From: Trichoplax sp. H2
Lineage: Eukaryota > Placozoa > Uniplacotomia > Trichoplacea
NCBI GenBank assembly: GCA_003344405.1
Contig: NOWV01000007.1
Coordinates: 1,116,001-1,180,000 of the forward strand
DNA length: 64,000 nt
Direction of reading: 5' to 3'
Shown: piece by piece, positions 24,073 through 37,200 of the stretch
Layout: each line of letters begins with the position of its first letter
Numbering within the stretch: the first letter of the stretch is position 1
Notes under the pieces: model-generated
What the model saw: only the letters and a program-made list of their open reading frames with translations
Database searches by the model: none
Told to the model about the DNA's origin: nothing
Position numbers and translations under genes: made by a program

Positions 24073-27000
24073 ATGAGGTTAGTAATTCCCTAATTATATT
24101 CTAACGTAATTGAATACGTAAGAAATGGAGTGATACTGATGTAGAAAATGATAATAATCTATAGGACATATGGAAATAAACAATAATTAACTAGTGCAGA
24201 ATTGAGTATTACTATTCAACATCACTGACTCCGTGTCAGTATTCTTGTTGGAGACTTTGAATTACTTCACCACTTAAACTGATACAGTAATCGCAAAGTA
24301 TTCAAAGCATAAGAAATGAATAAGCCACGATATGATTTAGAAGTGCAATTATAATAAACTTCAATGAAGGAAAGAGAAAAGTTAAAACAAGATACTGGCA
24401 TGACTACTCTACGCGTACACACACATTAGTGTACTCATTGTACTCTACTGTAGCATTGCGTTATTCTCCTACAAGCTGATCTCTTCGGTAGTATCATACT
24501 GTATAGGCGATTAAATTGATTCACGTCAACATTATACAATCAATATATCGCTTATGTACTTGTACCTAGCTGGTAATAGCGATAATCTCAGTTCACTTTG
24601 ATGGTATGGCAATTTTAAACACCAATGTATTTACATTCAGTAGGCCACTTCAACACCCAAGGCCTAATACACAAAATCAACCTCGAAGAGATGCTCGATT
24701 CTCGCCCTATCACAGGCCAGAGTAAGTACTGAATCGTTTCTATCAAGATAGAACTGGACCTGATCGCATAAAATCAAAAATAATTTATTGTAACCTACTG
24801 TGTAAATGAACTGCATTAGGCAATACAATCATTATTCGCGACTAGAAATGTCACGATAGTAATTAGTAATCATTTTGCTGACATTCTACATTTACAAAAT
24901 ATTATGTTACTTGAACTACGGTAGGTCTATAACTGACTAAGACCTTACTGTACAAATTACTTTCATTTCGCTGATGGATACGATAGTAATTTCTGTAGGT
25001 ATCTATTGAAAAATAATATAGTAAAATAGTGCTCTGTGAAGGTTTTGTCGTTAGCAGAAGTTACCGTGAAGATCTGAATGATTTGATTAATTAAACAGTT
25101 TATTTTGCAGCCAAAAATGACATTTTTGAAATTGTAATCATTTATAGCACTGGTCCTGTCCCTTACGAAATATTCGATTTTACAAAGGTGAGATATTATG
25201 ATTCGTTGCAAATATCGTCTGATTATGTAATAAGCGCCACGGTACTTTACAAATTGTAGTCCTGTGGTCATAATGAATTATAAGTGTATAACATAGGCAA
25301 AAATTAGCACTTTGCCTAAGGATTTGTACAGTACCAGACATTTTATGCGAGTATTTCGATATTCGACTGTATTAAATGCTGAAAGTCTGATTACCAACTC
25401 TAGCGAAAAGGGATGTAATAATTGTACAATGTACATAAGTCTAATCAATAAAAATGTAATGTGACCCACTAGTCTCCTAGTGGAAGTCCTGCACTTAGTT
25501 ACTACGAACCAAATTTATATAACCACTACCAACGTACGAATATTGTACCGTATAGTAATGTCGAAGAATTAATCTGAAAATTTTATCTGTGATAACACTG
25601 TCGTAAACTACCATAATAATAGAATTATATATAAATGCATACTTTTATATTGTAGGCTGCAGATAGTTTCCCGAATGTCAACAATAGGGTTAATGACGAA
25701 TTTTCAAAGGTTAGGATCTAATCGTGATCTTAAATTACATTATCCTTTGTTTTATTGATCATTGCAGTTCTTCGAGTACGTTAATTAATATCGAGGCAAT
25801 AATAGAACTATATAGTTCTAATATATTGACATTTATTCGATCAATGTTGGGATTTGGTTGATTGCAATTATGTTCAATTTAGTTAATATTGAAAAGAAAT
25901 CGAGAGCTTTCCCCTTCTGCGGAAGACCAAGTAAGTGACATGCAGTATTACAGGTCACTATGAATTGTATACAATTATGTAATATGGTTATTAGGTTAAG
26001 CTATTTTCCGAGTTATTTATTATTTTAATACATTCAGTATGTGCTACTATTATCGCAGATAATCTGTACAAAAATTTAGATTTCGAAATTGTAGAGCTAA
26101 TTCGCAAATAAAATAGTGAATAACTCTACGGTCCTGTGTACTTGTACAGTTCATAACCCTTCATGTAGATTTTAGATGTAACAGCTCGTAGCTTGTGATA
26201 CTGTTACAATTCAAACTTGTTTTATTATACTCGTGCACAGCGACAATAATTTAAGTTGTATCAGTCACGATACATTCGGTTGGTCTAGGATACTATGGAT
26301 ACGAGTATATTCCGTCATGATATGATGCAAATGCTATATCGGCCCCTGTAGTATATAATAAACTTCAAGTAATTTGTCTATTCTGACTTCTATTTTGCTA
26401 GGCTGCTCTTGCAAGCTTATCTCGTCGTGTATCCTTTGCTCTAGATAATCTGTCTATAGCCTCATCACAAGAATTACCTGTAAGCAATAACTTCCTAACA
26501 ATCCAAGCAAATATATAGTTTTGTGCATAATAGCCGTAAATAAATTACCTATACTGAAATTTTAAATATTTTACAATTTTTGGAAATATTGCAAAGTTCT
26601 TATAATCCACGAAAATCTAATTCTTTAGTTACTTGAAGATAAAAGAGTAGTTGGATCATATAAAAATGGAACGATAATCAAAGGTCACAACATTGTAGAT
26701 ATTGCCGTCATCTTTAAGGATCATCCAAATCGTAAGGCATATCAATAACGCTTTTCGTCTTATAGTATCCTTTAGTAATAGCTGAAACATATTTTATTAC
26801 GGCTTTAGTTATAGATGTAGAACGTTTGGGTAAAAGAGTGGTAGAAATTTTAATTGAAAATGCTATTGATGAAAATGAAAGAGGTTAACTGATTCATAAG
26901 CTGATATTTCTATTTGCTTTCACAATTTGTATCTACTCACTCTGCTGCTGTCTATAGCATAAAAAATTACTTATCTGGCTTTATCCTCTTTCTTTAGATG

Positions 27001-28636
27001 TAGAAATGGAGATGAATGAACTAGGTTAGGCATTTGATTCTAATCTTATTGTATAGAAAACCATGATCTGACACCATAGGTTGCCGTGTCATTCTTCATA
27101 TTGTATTTTATTTACTGGTAGCCCTGTTAATGGAAACTTATCGTATGACTTTAGACCTCTTCAGTGACCATGTTAATGCGTAACATTATTACGATGCTAT
27201 ACACAGACAACACAGTGTATAGGATTAATATAATTTACTATGGTGCATTAAATTTAATGTTATCATCTAGGCATATTCGTTGATATAATAACAAAGTCGT
27301 ACCGAGCCAGGCTATTAACCTCTACAGGATTTCACTCTATCAAAAAGACATGTGATTCTAATGACGGTATAATTATAATACATCATTAAACGCATTTTAC
27401 CCACAAGGGTCTTCTATTCAATAGTAAACACTAAAATGAATGTATTTCTGAAACAGTTGATAGCAAGAGTATCCTTCAAGTTTTGACTGCTGTTCAACAC
27501 GCAAGATGGTTTGACGAAACTGCAAACTATACAAAGTAACAAATTAACAATTATTTTGTTTCTATTTTACACTCACTAATCTGTATTCGGGCTGTCGGTT
27601 GCTGATTAAGACCATTCTCCTTTCGGTTAGCATTCGAATTGCAGTGATTATTTTTAAGGATTTAAGACGCAGAATACCTCCGTTAGAACAGCTATCAATT
27701 TGGATGATCGAATTATTGGTTTGTATGATTTCTAGAGCGCATATCAAAATTGCTTTACGCTTCAATGTTGATAAACAGTAAAAGTATAAAATACCTTTTA
27801 TCTTATGCTTTGATTTACTGTAGGCTCATTACGCTGCATTTGATAAAAATCAACATTTGTTGGAAGTCGGTGCTGTGATACGGTAAGCAATATTAGGCAG
27901 GACATTTGTATTCATAACATTCAACTCTAGCAGTGGCATAAATCTTTGTTAACTGTTGTCACACGAAAATTCACTTTGGCTTTATGTTCTTGAAATAGGA
28001 GAATGTTTAGATTATTGGCGTCTGGCATATTTTTACCAGGTTCAGCGAGTATTATGGATCCATGTCAGGTACGTAAATGCGTGAACATGAATTAATTGCG
28101 AATATTTGTTACATAACTTTAATTTCAAACAATAAATGTTAACGTCGATTATTTGTTATATATTTTGTAACGTAGAATAAGAATTCTAGAGTGAACAGTA
28201 AAATGTCATTCGAAGACATGGACAAAGTGGCATGCTTAGCCCAAACTCTACTTAGGCTCATAAGTCATGGCTACTACCAAAAGCTTTTATCTGAGGTTCA
28301 TAAACTTAAAACACCCGCTTAAATATAATTCAATATTAATATGTTAAAAGTTTTGTCGATAAATTTCTGCTGACCGTTTAAATCTTTTCTCAACTTTCAG
28401 AATGACGAAGTAATATTAGGTAAAAATATATAGCAGCCTTTTTATTTGCGATATATTTCTTGAATTAGCTATTAACGTATTCGTAAGTTAAAGAGAGCAA
28501 TCCAACCATTTTTTATCACATTTTGGTAGATTCACCCATAACATTTGGAGATGTAACTATTACTCCCAGTACTGCGGTTTACAGCAACAACAAAAAGGAA
28601 GAGCCTGCAAATTCAGAAGGCCATACTGAAACTTAA
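24073..28636 (+). CDS. ILF2: ILF2 (NF45), DZF-domain RNA-binding partner of NF90
   Basis: 17 exons, 381 aa: 24073-24077, 24644-24721, 25148-25187, 25656-25709, 25883-25930, 26402-26479, 26629-26731, 26809-26883, 26998-27024, 27271-27366, 27457-27535, 27631-27718, 27824-27882, 27999-28068, 28176-28295, 28401-28419, 28530-28636. NF45 is a catalytically inactive nucleotidyltransferase-fold protein that pairs with ILF3/NF90 in the nucleus. Diagnostic blocks: VGSYKNGTIIKGHN, QHARWFDETA, IIFKDLRRRIPP, RMFRLLASGIFLPGS, ACLAQTLLRLISHGYY and the end segment FGDVTITPSTAVY. Vertebrate ILF2 is 390 aa. The N terminus here is Arg/Pro-rich without clear RGG repeats. About 18-20 residues before QHARWF seem shorter than in vertebrates. 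The 27-nt exon (phase 1 to 1) could be skipped without breaking the frame. The start rests on a five-base first coding exon and is the least certain point; the acceptor 24641 instead of 24644 would add one residue. Confidence 0.93.
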
Positions 28637-28695
28637 AATTATCAAATAGTATATAGTGTAATAGTGTATGAAGCATGTTAACACCACCAAATCGA

Positions 28696-28701
28696 AATAA
28701 A
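28696..28701 (+). promoter_or_regulatory. Candidate polyadenylation signal of ILF2
   Basis: AATAAA 60 bp after the ILF2 stop, a normal position for a compact gene. Confidence 0.5.
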
Positions 28702-31225
28702 ATGGGGAACACTGCTATATCATGAAACAACGACTAATTCCGATAACGTTTCTTCAGTGTTGAACCGTTATACCGGTCGGACTAAAGAACGTTCTTGGTG
28801 ATAACTTTATTAAGTTATCTGAAGCAGAAAATGACCTTACTCATACTTGATGTAACTATTGAAAAACCTTTATTCGATATATTGTATATTATATATGCAT
28901 AATATTAATTGCATAGCTTATAATTTTCTGATTCTTAAACAACAAATACAAATTGCATTTAGATTGCAATTGCAAAAATTAGATGATATTAGACTATTAC
29001 TGCTGAACCCTTGTCCAGTGTGTCTAAATGATTTATAAAATTAGTGATGTAATAAGCAAATGAACAGCAAAGATATCGTTAGATCATATTATAAAGCTTT
29101 GTCTTAAGAACTCTAACAGGTGCAAAATACTATTTCGGTTGGAATAAATTCTTATCGCAATTTTGCTATTATTTCTTGCTTTATTGGCGAATGAGGCAAT
29201 TACAAAAGTGTCTGTATTAAGGTAGCACTGTCTGTAAATCAAATTGGTTTATTATAGCTGTATTAAATATTCGAGTTTCCTTTGCTTCATTAAATTTCTA
29301 GTATGAGGCTATTACAAATTAATTTCGCAACAAGGGTCACGTAAAACACATCTCCGAGTTTCTGAAGTTTCTGGAACCCACTATCTATTAACTCTTCACA
29401 GGAGCTTAGCTGCCTTTGCTTGTACGTTACAAGACTAAAAGCTTGATTTTATTCGACAATCTGCCGAGCTTACGCTTAGCTAAATTTTACCCAATAGCCA
29501 ATTGATCACCATATAAAAATATCACTAAATTTGCGATCTACTCGTATTCTTCACTGTAACAGAGGTAGGTTGCCACATATTGCAGTTGCTGACTTTGCTG
29601 GCAATTTAAGATAAGGTATCGTAAGTTTTATGTTAACGATTGTACCGATTAACATTCTGTTAGATGTACTGTGGTTAAGTTACAAATACGTAACCGATTG
29701 GGTAGTATTGTTATTGAGCTTGAGAACGTTTCAATAATCACTATGATCATTACTTATAATTCAAGAAGTAATGTAATACACGATTTCATGAATAGGCCCA
29801 CCATATTCTCATTGAAGTCGAACTTCAGTGACATAAAATTATATTGAAAAGTTTGCTTTATTACCAATTTATGGACTCAAGGATGATAATTGAATAACTA
29901 GAAAAATTCGTATGATAGTCCAAGCTGATACTATGAGTGAATCAATTTTAGTTAAGTATTTATGTGGATTAAACTCTAATTAGCACATGATTATTTTAAA
30001 ATTTAGCTACGGCCATTGATAGAAATTCTAATGTTAACCTTAAAGGTTATGCTGATCATTCTTGTGAACGGGAATCGTAATTAAGATTGACGCGAGAATA
30101 GTGATAACATATTTTTCATATTTGGGCATGTTCTATTAGGCGTTACAAAAGTCGAACTGAAAGCAAATTTCGGTAAAGCCATATCGGGTAAAGAATCATT
30201 ATGAGCATTAATTGTTTTGTGCATATGTGGACAGCGGATGTATTAGTATCCTGAATTTAATAAAATTAAAAGAATTTATAAAATGTCATTTATTATTAGC
30301 ATCAAAATTCATTTATAGAAACACCCGAATGTAAAACTGTCATCATAAATCATCTTTAAAACAGATTTCTACCATTTATCATATTTTGAATGACATTAAT
30401 TCCTTTGTTAATTACGGTGTTCGATTCCATATAACTAAAATATTTGATAGATTATAGGAAAGCAGATGAAATATTGATGACTTGGCTTATTGTATTATCC
30501 GCCTACAGCCGTCTCATTGTGATAAAATAGGAGCATAATATCCTGTATTTGTTTTTATAATTTGTAATTTAAGGCCTTTATTTTAATCAATGAGGAATCT
30601 AATTGACGACTTCAGACACATAGAATGTTATCATTCAATATAAACTCAAATATATTGGAAGCAATGATATTCACGCAATAATTATATAACAATAAGGCAT
30701 AACGTTGTACCCGGACATTTTCTATCGAAATAATGTGCAGCTTTCGTAATTTTTAATTGCATTTAGCTTAAGAATAAGACGATGACGCATTTAACATATT
30801 GTAATTTATGAAAATTAAAACTCTATTCAAGGTGCAATATGTTTTGCAAGAAAGAGCTACTATCAACGATATCTTTAATAACTAATTTATAATTATCAGT
30901 TTAAGTTAAACTATTTGATAGGATAATTTTGCAGTCATAGTTTCAATTGCAGTAGTACTTGCATTATATTTACTAATATTTTGCATACAAGTATATCTGT
31001 GCAATATTGTTTCATTAAATAAGGATTAATTCTTAACGTAATTGCTTCTTATCAAAAATCGCTATACAGGTTGAAAATTTCTTTACCGAATATAGCAATT
31101 TTACAGGATCGAGCAACGCTACATTTCCGGATATAATTTTAAATTTAACAGTTTGCAGCTTTCATTTAATCAAGTTGAATCTCTTCCATCATTCGTCTGA
31201 ATCTTTACTTATATCACCATCATCG
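28702..31225. other. Intergenic DNA before the glutamate-receptor cluster
   Basis: AT-rich spacer without long open frames. The only recognisable content is the decayed receptor piece at 29326-29520, described separately. Confidence 0.6.
29326..29520 (+). pseudogene. Relic of a glutamate-receptor exon 4 with its upstream intron end
   Basis: The sequence runs parallel to 50010-50235 of the second receptor (last part of intron 3 plus start of exon 4). Shared stretches include cgcaacaag...acgtaaaa, atctccgagtttctgaagtt, ggagcttagctgcctttg, caagactaaaagcttgatttt and ctgccgagctta. Insertions and substitutions break the frame. Similarity reaching into the intron shows descent from a genomic duplication, not a retrocopy. 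Confidence 0.6.
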
Positions 31226-34200
31226 ATGAAATTGACTGTTCTCCTCACCTACGTTTGCTTACTACTAGGCGAATTTTTTGCTTCAAGTGTTATTATACAA
31301 GCTAAGACTACCATCACTATCGGTATGCTGAGCTCTAGCCTATTCTACTATGCTATTTCAAAGAAACAAAAAATTGTTCAGTGAAACGATTATTAAATTG
31401 TACCTTAAATGATTTATGTACTAAGATGCATTTTACAATACACAGGCAAAACATAAAAATAGAAAGAACGCTATTATTTTCATTCCGTTTCCGGATTTAT
31501 AATCATGTATAGCTTGTAGTCAATATGTAGCTGATTTTACTTTCATTCTATCTAGACATAAAGTTGATAGCCTAGCAAAATTATGTATTAATTATCATTA
31601 ATAGGCCGTAAAGTTTGCATAATCATACTGTATAATCACAGCACATAATTTCTCCTTCATTTAAATTGCTTCTTATAAAATGGAACTTAATCGCCTTATG
31701 TCTTAATAATATTAACGAGATAACACTTTAAATTCCACAAGTATCTACCATATACGTATTAGTTGTTAAAATATTACCGGAGTTTATGTAGCTGCATATA
31801 GTAAACGATTTAATATCTAAAATATATTTACAAGATTTTTTCAGCCTAGCTATTATTGATATCAATAATTAGGAGCGTTAGTAGAAGATGGAAGACCTGA
31901 ATTACGCGATTTACTCCAACTTGCAGTAGATCAAGTCAATCAGGATCAGAAACTTTTGCCCAATGTCGAACTACGGATAAATTACTATAACATCAATACC
32001 AGTCAGCCTTACCAAAACCAGCAGGAAGGTAGTATCATTCCGTGTCAAATTTTGTTCAAGTATATATTCATTCAATAGCTGGGCGGTAATGTACCGGTAG
32101 TTTGTTATGGTTAGTTCGTCAAAAATACTTGATGTAAGTCTATATTGCTTTTCTTCAGTTATTACCGTACCATTAAATCTTGGCGTTTATTTTTTTCCTG
32201 GATCGGTTACTATTCTAAGATCTGATGGAACAGAAACTATAACGTACAATATCACTGCTCCATCCTGATATAAGCTAATTTAATTCGCTATCGAATATGG
32301 AAATTTTAACCAATGCCAATTTACCTTTGTAGAGTATGATATTTGTTATAGTGAGAACTACAATCATTCATTATGCTCAGCTATTTCTGTATTGATATAT
32401 TGTACTAAGGTCTATCGAATGACTTATCATAATTAATGCTCAAATATGTAAATAATTAAGACAATATTGATGATACTAGTACTAATACCAGCTTATTATA
32501 TTAAGTTTGTACAGCAATGCGCGATAGAATCTGGGCTATTATAGGCCCTATGGCATCAACTGATGTTGAAGCCGTCCAAATTACTGCAAGAGCTTTGTCC
32601 ATTCCGCATATTTCACCAGTAGCAACTTATATCGGCTTAAGTAACCGACCCAGCTTTCATTATTTGCTACGTAGTTCTCCCTCTGATCATTGGCAAAGCC
32701 TCGCCTTAGCAGGTGTTTTCGAACATTTCACTTGGCAATATGCTGCCATCATACTCTCTAATACAGATTATGGTAAGTACTGTAGGCTGATAGTTTCAAA
32801 GCCTAAACACTTGTGTAAGGTAAAATTGCATCTAAAATTAGATTACAACAAGATTTTCATAATTGCGATAGAAGATTTGAAAAGGTACTTAATTAAATTT
32901 AGTAGCGATTATCAGATTCACAAAAGATATTATTGTTAAGATAATAAGCTTGTAAATACCCTCTTAGCCCTAATGATCTAGATGAGTGACATTAAAACAT
33001 TGCAATTTGGTAAATTAGGGGACTATAAGTACTATAAGTACTATAAATAATTAATTAAACATGACATTTAGGCTACGTATACAAATACGCTATACAGTAA
33101 AGTATGTCTACAAGTATTCAAATAATGAAACGATCACTTAAACTCAAAATTATTGATACTGCCATTATCATTATCGCTTAAGATTACGCTTAAAAATTGA
33201 TTAAACTGTTCTCTTATATAAATGATAGTAAAATATATCTAATCAATGTTTATTTATATAACTATCATTAGTAACGATGGCCTAGTATACTGCTTAAATA
33301 GCGAGCATATGAACTTAACAACACTAATAATATCAGTACATTATCGCTTAACATCATGCTTAAAGTGGAAAACCTATAGCCCCTTTGAAAATGAAAAAAT
33401 GAAATATATATGGAAGTTGTTATATTGTATATAACATGCATAAATACAATATTATGGTATCTGTGCCTTAGAATAATTCTATCAAACATAATATAGAATA
33501 GTAAGATACAATGTCATTACTTCAATAATTTATATACGAGTAATATTAAGATATTATCCAGATGATAATTAATATATTAAAACTATAGAAAAAGTTTCTC
33601 AGATCTATACTTTTAGATAGCATCTCTTTTAAATCGCTCGAGTAAAATGCTTTCTAGCAGTTTTAGGTGTTAGTGCTCTACACCTATCATTGTACTCGTC
33701 TAAGTATACTACACTATCTATCTCTCTAGCAACTCATAAGCTTACCCATTTATTTATCCAGCTAACCATCTATCTACCTACATTACCAATTAAAACTATA
33801 GAAAGTATTGTATTAAAGGTTCAATTTTTTTATTTCAGGTATTAATTCAATAAGTACCTTTCAGTCTATTGCTGCTGTAAAAAGCTGGAAAATTTTGGCT
33901 ACGGAAAGAATTAATACGGAAGACATTTCCAATTCTCAAAAAATAGACAGTCAGTTAAAAAGGATTAAGGCTTCAGGTTAGAATAGGCCAAATGCGATGT
34001 CGCAATGAGCCAGTTTTATTTCAACTTTCCGCATTAAAATCTTATACGTGTATAGATAAAAAGTAAATATATCTCAATTTCAGTACAATTAAAGCTTGTT
34101 TCAGTAACTATAATTCTAAATAATATTTATATGTAAATGATTAATCATTGGTGATATATAGGACGAAATAACCTATTAAAAATGATATTAAATATTAAGT

Positions 34201-37200
34201 CTGCTTTAAATATGTAGTAGTAGTAATTAAGTTAGGGAACAGATTAACTAATCACTTAAGTAGACGATTTCTTTATAAGCTACAGTATTACTATTGCCAA
34301 TTTTTTTTTAAGAATAGCATCAATGGGAAAATAGTACTTAAATGAATAGCGCTAATTTCGATGTCAAAACTATAATGATCATCATACATGATAACTATTT
34401 AATAATCCTTTTCTATTGTGAATGCAGGAGCAAGGGTTATTGTTTTAAGTTGTTCACCACTGGAAGCAAAAGTTATCATAACTCGAGCTCACTACATCGA
34501 ACTACTACCGAATAAATATCAATGGATCTTATTTAATGACGTCTTTGCTAGTGTAATTATTTGTGTTTAATCATTATAAAGAGATACAGTTTGATTACTT
34601 AGATGCAATCAAATCATTACCAAGTCATTACCACTCCCTCTGACTTACATCTAATTTGTTACATGATCTATACCTTTATTATAATAATTTTGTCTGCCTT
34701 AATCGACAAGTAATACGCCATTTTTATAAATCATAATTTTGGCAATGTTCTAGCTGAGTAATTTATTGCGCTAATAGTAAAATATTATTTTTATACAGGG
34801 AACAATTGGTAACAATCCACCAAAATACTTGGATGGAGTTTTAGGAATAAGTAATTCCCATAATCAAGGTCCATTATATTATCCGGTCGTAACAGCTTGG
34901 AAAAATAAATATAATAAGGAATTGCAGGTTATTACCATAATATTTATTAGAAATTTGATTTAATTTTAAATTGAACTCTAGTCTAGTACCGACTCAATAA
35001 GAACATTTTTATCTTCTTATTTATCTTTCCTTCTTGCCATGGTTTTAAATGATATTTTTAACGTCATATTGATCTTTTGCTGTTTAACTATATTAAGCCT
35101 TCCAATTTGATATAATTAAAAAAATGGTACTATAACTACCTTTACTTTGCTATACGCCTTTGCAAATCATTCTAGCCGGGATTTCTCAGGTATTACGATG
35201 CTGTCATGGCTATCGTTTATGGCATTGATAATATAACAGATCAATTGGACAGTATCCAACCAACAAATACAGCGTGTAGTCCAATCACTCCTTGGAGAAA
35301 CGGGAAGATTGTTATGAACAGTATAGCAAAGGTGATTAAACGTATATTTTGTATATATATATATAGCCATTAACTTAAAAAAGCAGATTTAAATCCTTCC
35401 CTCAATTAATTGCTTAAAGATGAACATATAAAGAATTGTTATGGTACATATTTATGAATATCATACCAGTATTTTTACTAATTAGAAATTAAACACCCCC
35501 ATTTTAGGCTACAGGTCCAGGAGTTGTAAGCAGAATTCAATTTAATGAAGATTTTGGGCCTTTAAATCCCGTCTATCAGATTGTCAATCTTGTTAATCAA
35601 ACATGGAGAACGGTAAGGCTAAAAGAATTGATTAAGCTTGAAATGCGACATAGATTCTGACGTATATGTCTACGACAGACTATTATGGCTTTATACTGAT
35701 GAAATTTTCCTTAATGTAGTAAACGATATTAATTATTTAATATAATATGACTGACTGCATACTTATGTTACCAAGATAAATCAATATATGCGAGACTGCA
35801 GTATGTGAATAGACAGTATTAGTAAAAAAGACTTGTTCAAATTGATATTAGAATAGGCTTCTCTATCGCTGACGTAAATTGATAAACAGTCAAGATCTAA
35901 GTGCAATCATGAATAATGCTGGAGTAGAATTAAGACCTTCACACATTTTTCCGCAATTTACAAATATTTACTCATGTACAGCTTCCTTGCGTTTCGAATT
36001 ATCTATTAAATCAAACAGATAGGATACTGGTCCCAAAACAATGGCAGTGTAATAGATCAAGACAGTATTAAATTTATGGGCAATGTCCCTAGTCATACTC
36101 TTTTTAAAACAGGTTTAGAAGGCAAACACATGAAGATTACTACTAAAATTGTAAGTTTAAATATATTGCTATCAGCATATATTTTATTGGGTATCCCCAT
36201 CAAGTTTAAATATGGTATACTTTAACATATCTTCTATACATAAATAGCTTTATTTCATTTAAAACACGCAAACATAAGTTTAAAACATCTTAGTCAATAA
36301 TTAATCAGTCCAACAAAAACATTAGAACTTGATTTCTATCCGGATAATATTTCATGTGCCATCTTCTCTTTTAACACGTAATATAGGAATCACCTTTCGT
36401 AAACTGGAAGATGTCAGCAGATAATTTAGAAGGAAATTCAAGATTTGAGGGTTTCATCGTTGATTTATTAAACGAATTAAGTAAATCATTGAAATTTCAG
36501 TTCACTTTAGAAGTCGTCAAAGATAATAGCTATGGTGGGTTTAGCCTTATTTCTCAAGAATGGAACGGAATGGTAAAGGATATAATTGACGAGGTTAGAA
36601 AACATGTCTTAACGTTATAAGATAGTGATAGTTCAAATTATGCTAGGAATTTAATTTAACTCTACAAATAAATTACTGTATCACATGTTACGTGCTCACC
36701 TTTTAATGCAAAAACTGTCTAGTAATAGCTGCTTTTATTGTCGTAATTTATCTGTATCTATTTATAAATCCGACGGTGATTGAAATTGTAGAAGGCCGAC
36801 ATTGCTGCAGGGGCATTTTCTATCACAGTTAAACGATCTGAAGTTATTGATTTTACAATTCCTTTCATGGATCAAGGAGTAACTATTTTAATGACCAAAC
36901 CAAAGACTCCTCCAGTATCCATTTTTAGATGCTTTGCACCATTCAATCTTTCCTTATGGATTGTTATTGGAGTATTTTTAATCGTTATAGCGATCCTATT
37001 TTTTGTAGTCGGTATTCTTAGCCCCTATGACTCATTCATTGACGCGGTTCAACACTTACCAATTTGCAAACGCTTAAAAGCTGAAGGAAAAAATAATGAT
37101 CTGAAAAATGCACAGCAAAAATGGAAAGATGATTATGGAGAGGTTGTTGCATCCATGAATTTGGGCAATTCATTATGGAATTCTGTGTCGACTTTTCTAC

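Noticed and set aside
27562-27781. Overlapping 67- and 60-codon frames on both strands
   Set aside because: The plus frame merely contains ILF2 exon 27631-27718; the minus one is its shadow.
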